DNA from: Rhodococcus sp. 105337
Lineage (GTDB): Bacteria > Actinomycetota > Actinomycetes > Mycobacteriales > Mycobacteriaceae
DNA length: 64,000 bases
Direction: 5' to 3'
NCBI RefSeq assembly: GCF_012844225.1
Contig: NZ_JABAGQ010000003.1
Coordinates: 124,001-188,000, forward strand
The first letter of the stretch is position 1; every line of letters begins with the position of its first letter. Below the pieces are notes generated by a model. It saw only the letters and a program-made list of their open reading frames with translations. It searched no databases and was not told the DNA's origin. A program made the translations under genes and the position numbers. Positions 56,581-64,000 of the stretch are shown here, piece after piece.

Positions 56581-57128
56581 CACAGCGGAACCGGCGACTG
56601 TCCGACGCGGTACCAGCCGGGCAGCGGAGTCTTCGAGGTGGACCGTTCGATCCGCTTGCTCATCCCGTCCGACAGTTTGTTGTCGGTGATCATCTCGAGG
56701 AACAGATGGGAGACGTTGCCGAAGTCGAAGAAGTCGCGCTGCCAGGACCACTGGAAGTTTCCGCCGTAACGGAACCAGCTGCCCCCGATGCCCTGCACCG
56801 TGTAGGGCTCACCGTTGTCGCGGGTCTCGTCCGCGGTCTGCTTCCAGAAACCGATGACGTCCCCGGACCGCTCGTCGACGACGAACTGCTGATAGGGGTA
56901 CTGCCACCCTTCGAGTCCCTCCATCTCCTGTCCGAGCGCGATGTCGCGGATCTCGTCGCGGCCGACCGCCATGAACTCCTGCTTCGGTCCGTAATTCCAG
57001 CCGTAGGTCGCGTCCTCGGTATACATGTCCGCCAACGGCTTCCAGTCGCCCTCGGCCTCGGCGCGCTTGTTGGCGTCGGTCCAGCGGGCGATCATCTCGT
57101 CGAGCTCGGCACGATCGAACGTAGCCAT
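56577..57128 (-). CDS. SnoaL/NTF2-like protein
   Basis: A 183-residue protein of the NTF2/SnoaL fold (RAELDEMIARWTDANKRAEAEGDWKPLADMYTEDATYGWN). Ketosteroid isomerases share this fold, and M. tuberculosis Rv0760c at the end of the homologous cyp51 locus is such a protein. A tryptophan- and tyrosine-rich middle (GWQYPYQQF; SWFRYGGNFQWSW) may line a sterol pocket. It lies 18 nt downstream of the ferredoxin gene. Confidence 0.83.
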   Translation of the reverse strand: MATFDRAELDEMIARWTDANKRAEAEGDWKPLADMYTEDATYGWNYGPKQEFMAVGRDEIRDIALGQEMEGLEGWQYPYQQFVVDERSGDVIGFWKQTADETRDNGEPYTVQGIGGSWFRYGGNFQWSWQRDFFDFGNVSHLFLEMITDNKLSDGMSKRIERSTSKTPLPGWYRVGQSPVPLW

Positions 57129-57146
57129 GGGTCGGTCTCCTGGGTC

Positions 57147-58709
<1,563 letters not shown>

Positions 58710-58710
<1 letters not shown>

Positions 58711-59492
58711 CAGGAATCCTTCTTCAGTGGGGCCTCGGGCTGAACTTCGATGAGCACGATGTGGGCGCCACGCGGTGCCGAGACGACCGCCACGGCCGCG
58801 TCCGCGATGTCCGACGCCCGGAGGAAGTACGGGTGCCGGGCGAGCCCCCATTTGGTCCAGTCGTTCAGCAGCGGTTCGAGGATTTCCGCGGGTGCCGTCA
58901 TTCCGGCCGCGGTCTGTGTGGGTCCGGGACGCACCACCGACGCGCGCACTCCGGTGCCCTCGAGTTCCATGCGCATCTCCCGCGCGAGCGCTTCGAGACC
59001 GGTCTTGGCCGCGACGTAGGCGCCCATCCACGGACGTGCCACGTCGGCGCAGTCGGACCCGATGACGACGAAATCACCGCGCCGGCGTTCGATCATGCCG
59101 GGTATCACCCGGTGGGCGAGCCGCTGAGTGCCCATGAGGTGCACGCTGACCTGGAAGGCGAATCGGTCGGGGTCCATCTCGTGGGCAAGCGAGAAATCCA
59201 TGTCGCCGGCACCGGACACGACGATCTCGGTGGGGCCGAGTGCGTTCTCGGCCGCGGCGACGAACTCGTCCACCGACTCGGTCGAGGACACGTCGAGCCG
59301 ATGGGCGAAGGCTTCGCCTCCTTCGCCGCGGATCTTCTCCGCGACGGCCTCGCACTCGTCGACGCGGCGAGCACCGAGAGCGACAGGATGCCCGAGTTCG
59401 GCGAGGGCGTACGCGGTGGCGGTGCCGATACCGGAGGACGCTCCGGTGACGATCGCCGGGCGACGAGAGGGGTGGGGTTCGAATCTAGGCAT
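58710..59492 (-). CDS. short-chain dehydrogenase/reductase in the CYP51 operon
   Basis: A 260-residue SDR with VTGASSGIG at about 15-23, an SGAGD segment in place of the usual NNAG, a VVIGSDCAD active-site strand, and YVAAKTGLEAL carrying the Tyr-x3-Lys pair. M. tuberculosis has an SDR (Rv0765c) at the same position between cyp51 and cyp123. It may oxidise or reduce a sterol hydroxyl group produced by the P450s. It overlaps the upstream P450 gene by 8 nt. Confidence 0.88.
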
Positions 59493-60711
59493 GTCGATCG
59501 GTGACCTTCATGGGCAGGGCGGCGAAGCCTCGGACGTTGGTGGAGTGCACACGCTCGCATCTGTCGAAGTCGACCTCGTAGTCGGCGACCCGGCGTGCGA
59601 ACTGCCCGAGCGCGATGTTCGCCTCCAGTCGGGCGAGGTGCGCGCCGAGGCAGAAGTGCACGCCCCCTCCGAAACTCGCGATCTTCTGGGAACTGCTCCG
59701 GCCGATCCGGAACGTGTCGGCATCGTCGAACACCTCCGAGTCGCGATTGGCGGACCCGATGAGCAGGAGCACCTTGTCACCGGCGCCGATGGTGGAGCCG
59801 TGCAGGTCGATGTCCTCTGCGGCGGTGCGCGCGACGAGTTGGCTCGACGTGTCGTACCGCAAAGTCTCCTCGACCCACTCCGGAGCCCGGTCGGGTTCGG
59901 ACAACACCCGTCGCACTTCCGTCTTGTTGTGCGCGCCCCAGAACATGGCGTTGCCGAGCAATTTCGTGGTGGTCTCGTTGCCCGCGACCACCATCAGGAA
60001 CATGAATCCGATGATCTCGTCGTCCGACAACCGGTCGCCGTCGATCTCCGCACCAAGCAGAGCCGAGGTCAGATCGGAGGTTTCCTTCGCGCGGCGCTCG
60101 GTGATCATCTGTGCGTAGTAGCCGACGAGATTCAAGGACGCGTCCATGGCGGCGACGGGGACGTCGAGAACGCCCTCCTCGCGGTGCACGACGAGGTCGG
60201 CGAGCCTGCGGATCTCGGCGCGATCGGACTTGGGAACGCCCATGAGTTCGGAGATCACGTCCATCGGCAGCTTGCCGGCGACCTCGGAGATCCAGTCGAA
60301 CTCCCCTGCCCCCAAAGCGGGTTCGAGGTATTCGAGGGTGAGTTCGAGTATCCGGCCTTCGAGATCCGCCACACGGCGCGGCGTGAAGCCCTTCGAGACC
60401 AACTGGCGCATCCGCATGTGTCGCGGGTCGTCCATCGCGAGAAAGGACATCACCTTGTGGGCGTTGGGCCCGTACGCCGACGGATCCAGCGAGACGCCGT
60501 TGGCACTCGAGAGCCGGGTGCCGTCACGGAACGCCGCAACCACGTCGGCGTGGCGAGACAACGCCCAAAATTCCAGGTCGGGGTTGTAGTACAGCGGCGC
60601 TTCCTCGCGCAGCCGGCGGTAGGTGGGGTACGGGTCCTCGTGGAACGAGTAGTCGTACGGGTTGAAGGTCGGCGGGTCGAGCGATGAGGACTCCAGGGAG
60701 GCCTGAATCAT
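59485..60711 (-). CDS. cytochrome P450, CYP123-like
   Basis: A 408-residue bacterial class I P450. The I-helix is FLMVVAGNETTTKLL, ExxR is VEETLRYD, and the heme loop is FGGGVHFCLGAHLARLE. Position next to the SDR and CYP51 equals that of cyp123 (Rv0766c) in M. tuberculosis. Substrate unknown. It begins 3 nt after the TetR gene's stop, so it is in the same operon. Confidence 0.87.
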   Translation of the reverse strand: MIQASLESSSLDPPTFNPYDYSFHEDPYPTYRRLREEAPLYYNPDLEFWALSRHADVVAAFRDGTRLSSANGVSLDPSAYGPNAHKVMSFLAMDDPRHMRMRQLVSKGFTPRRVADLEGRILELTLEYLEPALGAGEFDWISEVAGKLPMDVISELMGVPKSDRAEIRRLADLVVHREEGVLDVPVAAMDASLNLVGYYAQMITERRAKETSDLTSALLGAEIDGDRLSDDEIIGFMFLMVVAGNETTTKLLGNAMFWGAHNKTEVRRVLSEPDRAPEWVEETLRYDTSSQLVARTAAEDIDLHGSTIGAGDKVLLLIGSANRDSEVFDDADTFRIGRSSSQKIASFGGGVHFCLGAHLARLEANIALGQFARRVADYEVDFDRCERVHSTNVRGFAALPMKVTDRHA

Positions 60712-60714
60712 GGA

Positions 60715-61311
60715 TCACTCCAGTAAAAGTCGGGCTGAGACTTCCAACCTGTCGGCGAGCTTTTCGTACGTGCCGTAACCCATACCGGCGCGCACGAGGG
60801 CACCGGCGTAGAGCAGTTCGAGTGCTTCGAGTTCGTCGGGGTCGGCGCCGGGTCCGAGCGCGGCGGAGAGCCGCTCCCGGATCTCGAGACCGATTCGTGC
60901 CCGCAGATGCTCGACGTCCGGATCCTGGCCGAGCAGCGCGCTGGTCACCGCGGCCGCCAGTTCCGGTTCGCCGGCCATCAGCAGCGCGATCCCCCGGAGC
61001 ACTGCCGACACCCGGTCGGCTCGGTTCCCGTCGGCCTGCCCCGGCGCCGGCTCGACGGCCGCCTCCGTGGCGAGCCGCCGCCAGAACACCTCGGCGACGA
61101 GATGCTCTTTCGACGAGAAGTACGTGTAGGCGGTCGCCGGTGCGACACCCGCACGGGAGGCAACCATCCGGACCGTCAGTCCTGCGAATCCCTCTTCGCG
61201 CAACACCTCGACCGCGGCCTGCGTGAGGCGCTGCACGGTATCGGCCTGCCTCTCGGTCAGACGGCGGCGAGTCGATTCGAGATTCACATTTCTGGACACG
61301 TGTCTGGACAT
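60715..61311 (-). CDS. TetR-family regulator heading the CYP123-CYP51 operon
   Basis: A 198-residue TetR protein with the HTH at about 40-60 (FAGLTVRMVASRAGVAPATA then YTYFSSKEHLV). It is the counterpart of Rv0767c at the mycobacterial locus. The ATG at 61311 overlaps a strong palindrome, so a GTG at 61287 might be the true start, which would place the palindrome in the promoter. Autoregulation through that site is likely. Confidence 0.83.
   Translation of the reverse strand: MSRHVSRNVNLESTRRRLTERQADTVQRLTQAAVEVLREEGFAGLTVRMVASRAGVAPATAYTYFSSKEHLVAEVFWRRLATEAAVEPAPGQADGNRADRVSAVLRGIALLMAGEPELAAAVTSALLGQDPDVEHLRARIGLEIRERLSAALGPGADPDELEALELLYAGALVRAGMGYGTYEKLADRLEVSARLLLE
61292..61308. promoter_or_regulatory. 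17-bp operator-like element shared with 51252-51268
   Basis: CTGGACACGTGTCTGGA, with the perfect 10-bp palindrome GACACGTGTC (61295-61304) and a TCTGGACA direct repeat around it. It lies at the start of the TetR-CYP123-CYP51 operon. Confidence 0.6.
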
Positions 61312-61367
61312 TACTACGGCAGGTCGGGTCCGGCAATGCCGATACTGGGCGGTACGCACCGAATTCG

Positions 61368-62591
61368 TCACCCGCGCGGGTGGATCCGCACGGGCATGGC
61401 CTTGACCCCGTTGATGAAGTTGGACCTCAGCCGTCGCACCGGCCCTGCGGATTCGACACGGTCGAGGCGCGTCGCGAGCGTCTCGAACATCACCCGCAGT
61501 TCCAGACGGGCGAGATGCGCTCCGACACAGAAATGGACCCCGCTGCCACCGAAGGCGACGTGCGGGTTGTGTTCCCGGCCGATATCGAAGACCTGCGCGT
61601 TCTCGAACACGTCCTCGTCGCGGTTCGCACTGGGGTAGTACACGACCACCTTGTCGCCGCGCTCCACCGCCTGGCCACCGATCGACGCCGGACAGGTGGG
61701 GGTGCGACGGAACGCCACTACGGGAGTCACCCAGCGCAGGATCTCCTCCACCGCGCTGTCGATCAACTCGGGCCGGTCCTGGAGTCTGCGCCATTGCTCG
61801 GGATGGTCGATGAAGGCCTGCATACCGCCGGTGATCGCGTTGCGGGTGGTCTCGTTGCCCGCGATCACGAGGAGCACGAAGAACATGTCGAACTCCACCT
61901 CGGACAGCGTGTCGCCGTTCTCGTCGGGACGAACGAGCGCGGAGACGATGTCGTCGCGTGGCTCCGCTCGCCGTCGGGCGGCAATCTCGTTGGCGTACAG
62001 GAAGACCTCTGCTGCGGCGAGCTCACCGTCCTCCTGCGTGCTCCCGTATTCGGGGTCGTCCCAGCCGATCATCCGGTTCGACCACTCGTAGAGTTTGCCG
62101 ACATCCTCGGTGGGTGCCCCGAGCAACTCGGCGATCACCTCGAGCGGCAGCGGCGCCGCCACCGTCGGCACGAAGTCGACGACGGCACCGTCCCGTCCGG
62201 CTTCGACGACCTCGTCGACGATCCGGTCGCACACCTCTCGGATGTGCGCCTCGAGCGTCTTGACCATCCGCGGCGTGAAGCCACGACTGACCAGTTGCCG
62301 CAGGCGGGTGTGGTCCGGGGGATCGAGATTGAGGAGCATCGCGGCCTGCTTGAGGCGCGTTTCCTCGTCGAAGTCGTCGACCTGGGTGGTTCCCAATGCC
62401 GACGAGAACGTGCTGCTGTCGCGGGAGACAGCGACGACGTCGGCGTGCCGGGTGACGGCCCAGAAACCGGCACCCCCCTCTTCCGGCTGCCGCGGCACCG
62501 GGCAGACGCGGCGGAGTTCGGAGAAGTACGCGTGGGGAATCCCCTCGAGGTAGAGATCGGGGTTCTTGAGATCGATGCGGGAGGTGGTCAT
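61368..62591 (-). CDS. cytochrome P450 of the CYP125/CYP142/CYP124-like group
   Basis: A 407-residue P450. It has MLLNLDPPDHTRLRQLVSRG and FTPRMV, LLVIAGNETTRNAITGGMQA (I-helix), EEILRWVTPVVAFRRT, and the heme loop FGGSGVHFCVGAHLARLE. The NETTRN and RWVTPV segments and the closing NFINGVK resemble CYP125 and CYP142, which hydroxylate the sterol side chain, and CYP124. The exact family is uncertain. Start ATG 62591 follows GGTAAGG. It lies 56 nt upstream of the TetR gene and is divergent from a second TetR gene. Confidence 0.85.
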   Translation of the reverse strand: MTTSRIDLKNPDLYLEGIPHAYFSELRRVCPVPRQPEEGGAGFWAVTRHADVVAVSRDSSTFSSALGTTQVDDFDEETRLKQAAMLLNLDPPDHTRLRQLVSRGFTPRMVKTLEAHIREVCDRIVDEVVEAGRDGAVVDFVPTVAAPLPLEVIAELLGAPTEDVGKLYEWSNRMIGWDDPEYGSTQEDGELAAAEVFLYANEIAARRRAEPRDDIVSALVRPDENGDTLSEVEFDMFFVLLVIAGNETTRNAITGGMQAFIDHPEQWRRLQDRPELIDSAVEEILRWVTPVVAFRRTPTCPASIGGQAVERGDKVVVYYPSANRDEDVFENAQVFDIGREHNPHVAFGGSGVHFCVGAHLARLELRVMFETLATRLDRVESAGPVRRLRSNFINGVKAMPVRIHPRG

Positions 62592-62664
62592 GCCCTTACC
62601 CTCGTCCGGATATACGAATGTGTGTCGCACTTAAACTACAGATCTTCGTTTGATGCGGAAGACC

Positions 62665-62675
62665 CTTAGACTAAG
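62665..62675. promoter_or_regulatory. operator-like palindrome between the P450 and TetR genes
   Basis: CTTAGACTAAG, a perfect 5-bp dyad with one central base, 4 nt upstream of the TetR ATG in an AT-richer 87-bp divergent promoter. Likely bound by the TetR protein at 62679-63275. Confidence 0.5.
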
Positions 62676-62678
62676 TTC

Positions 62679-63275
62679 ATGGCACGCGACAATTCCCGGC
62701 CCGTCCGGCGGCGCACCCTCACGCGCGAGAAAGTTGTCGCCACAGCGCTCGACATCGTCGAGGAACTGGGCTGGGAGCAACTCACGATGAGCACCCTGTC
62801 GGCTCGCCTGGGCATCGTCGCGGCCTCGCTGTACAACCACGTGCGCAATCTCGACGACGTGCGGTCCGCCGTCCAGGTCCGCGCCATGACCGATCTGGGC
62901 CTCCACCTGCGTGAGGTGGCGATGGGCCGGAGCGGACTCGCCGGCCTGCGTGCCTTGATCGATGCCCACCGGGCATGGGCCGTCGAGCATGCCCGACTGT
63001 ACGGCGCCCTGACCGCCGCACCGGTCGACCGCGACGCGCTCGTCGGCGCCGCACTCGACGCGAATGTCGCGCTGCGGACCATGCTGTCCTCGTGCGGAGT
63101 CCCGGCCACCGAATCGCTCGAGGTCGCCATCAGCATGTTCGCAGCGCTGCACGGCTTCGCCACGCTCGAGGGGAGCGGATTCCTCGGTGACGAACTGGAC
63201 CTCGACCAGATCTACGACACCGTGGTGCGGGGCGTTCTGGCAGGAGTTCCCGCCACGGGCACGCACACGGGCTGA
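62679..63275 (+). CDS. TetR-family regulator (WHG/TetR_C_33 type)
   Basis: A 198-residue regulator. HTH residues about 30-60 include LTMSTLSARLGIVAASLYNHVR. The C-terminal domain has the WHG-like pattern (HRAWAVEHARLYGALTAAP; FAALHGFATLEGSGF). It is divergent from the P450 at 61368-62591, which it probably represses. The MpaB-type gene starts 44 nt downstream in the same direction. Confidence 0.87.
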   Translation: MARDNSRPVRRRTLTREKVVATALDIVEELGWEQLTMSTLSARLGIVAASLYNHVRNLDDVRSAVQVRAMTDLGLHLREVAMGRSGLAGLRALIDAHRAWAVEHARLYGALTAAPVDRDALVGAALDANVALRTMLSSCGVPATESLEVAISMFAALHGFATLEGSGFLGDELDLDQIYDTVVRGVLAGVPATGTHTG

Positions 63276-63319
63276 GCGAACCGTAGGCTGAATACGGCCG
63301 TTGTCGGAGGGAGGGTCCC

Positions 63320-64000
63320 ATGGCAACCATCCGCTCCCTCGGAGATCTGGTGTCACCGCTCGGCGGCACGATCAACGTGGCGAACGTGATCATGCAGTTG
63401 GCTCTGCCGGGGGTTGGTCAGGGTGTCGTCGACAGCGCGGTGGACTCCGGTCGAGCCGACCTGCATCCGGTGAAACGCGCCCGGACCACCGGCGCATATC
63501 TGGCGGTCGCGGTCTTCGGCAACGACGACGATCGTGCGTATGTCCGGGAAGCCGTGCGCCGCATCCACTCCCAGGTCACGTCCGCTCCGGGAGCCCCCGT
63601 TGCGTACAGCGCCAACTCTCCCGTGCTGCAGTTGTGGGTCGCGGTGTGCCTGCTCACGTACTTCGTGGACCAATACGAATTGCTGCACGGGCCGCTGAGC
63701 GAGGACGAATTCCGGCGCGTACTGCGCGACGGCGCGAGTCTCGGCACCACCCTCAACGTTCGCCCGGAGTCCTGGCCCACCACGCGGGAGGAGTACGACG
63801 AACTCTGGCGCGCAGGCGTGGACAGCATCTCGATGAACGACGACGTCCGCACCTATCTCACCCACCTGGCGGAACTCAGTTTCCTCGAAGTACGGCTGGG
63901 ACGCCTCGGCCGGGTCATCCACCGCGTGTTCGGTCGTTCCTTCGAGTTCGTCACCCGTGGAGCACTCCCACCGGAGTTCCGGGACGTCATGCACTACGAG
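63320..64000 (+). CDS. MpaB/latex-clearing-type oxygenase family protein (DUF2236), 5' part
   Basis: The first 227 codons of a gene that runs off the window. The translation begins MATIRSLGDLVSPLGGTINV and includes LALPGVGQGVVDSAVDSGRA, the arginine and histidine segment KRARTTGAYLAVAVFG, VREAVRRIHSQVTSAPG and PVLQLWVAVCLLTYFV. These are the heme-binding helical motifs of the DUF2236 family, which includes fungal MpaB and the rubber oxygenase Lcp. Function is likely oxidative cleavage or an unknown oxygenase. GGAGGGAGGG precedes the ATG. Confidence 0.78.
   Translation, partial: MATIRSLGDLVSPLGGTINVANVIMQLALPGVGQGVVDSAVDSGRADLHPVKRARTTGAYLAVAVFGNDDDRAYVREAVRRIHSQVTSAPGAPVAYSANSPVLQLWVAVCLLTYFVDQYELLHGPLSEDEFRRVLRDGASLGTTLNVRPESWPTTREEYDELWRAGVDSISMNDDVRTYLTHLAELSFLEVRLGRLGRVIHRVFGRSFEFVTRGALPPEFRDVMHYE

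Overview
The window is high-GC actinobacterial DNA. It most likely comes from a mycolic-acid-containing member of the Mycobacteriales, with Rhodococcus or a close relative the best fit. The support is an antigen-85-type mycolyltransferase, a TreS/maltokinase pair, a MetP/MetS transporter, an HspR-type heat-shock operator, and a sterol cytochrome P450 cluster that, from memory, keeps the gene order of the Mycobacterium tuberculosis cyp51 locus. There are no rRNA or tRNA genes, no CRISPR array, and no transposase or phage genes. Genes are tightly packed, often with 4-nt stop/start overlaps.

Layout. 0-4.5 kb: NUDIX fragment, ECF41-type sigma factor, VOC protein, an AhpD/carboxymuconolactone decarboxylase-like protein with a candidate ECF41 promoter, an aminotransferase and an AraC-type regulator. 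4.6-10.2 kb: a lone ectoine hydroxylase, a glycosyltransferase with an apparent frameshift, a DUF2510 membrane protein, DAHP synthase behind an aromatic leader peptide, and an acyl-CoA dehydrogenase. 10.3-13.6 kb: treS-maltokinase. 13.6-19.5 kb: HspR-linked Clp ATPase, ohrR-ohr, Ski2-like helicase. 19.5-24.9 kb: SDR, a membrane-anchored sigma-like protein, and a GntR/NCS1 transporter/hydantoin racemase group.

24.9-34.0 kb is the most striking part. An APC permease and an IclR regulator face an eight-gene operon with mauE, mauD and mauA homologues (both tryptophans expected to form tryptophan tryptophylquinone, TTQ, are present), a mauB-like lipoprotein beta-propeller, a Tat-exported multicopper oxidase, two amicyanin-like cupredoxins and a MauF-like membrane protein. 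No mauG is present. A repeated TTTCCACTTGG element lies in the divergent promoter. I read this as a cell-surface TTQ amine dehydrogenase in which copper proteins carry the electrons, and the multicopper oxidase may be the terminal oxidase or may help cofactor maturation.

34-50 kb: a second SDR, a mycolyltransferase, pseudouridine synthase, SRPBCC protein, flavodoxin, CYTH-CHAD protein, alcohol dehydrogenase, universal stress protein, APH-like/AAA kinase, a plsB-(HAD/plsC)-flippase-like operon and metP-metS. 50.5-64 kb is a sterol-related block: a KstR-like TetR gene divergent from an F420-type oxidoreductase and a flavoprotein (with a KstR-consensus box), a cholesterol-oxidase-like GMC enzyme, and the operon tetR-CYP123-SDR-CYP51-ferredoxin-SnoaL-unknown-GMC oxidase. 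Upstream are another P450, another TetR gene and a truncated MpaB-type oxygenase. A shared 17-bp operator-like sequence in front of both TetR genes suggests one regulon.
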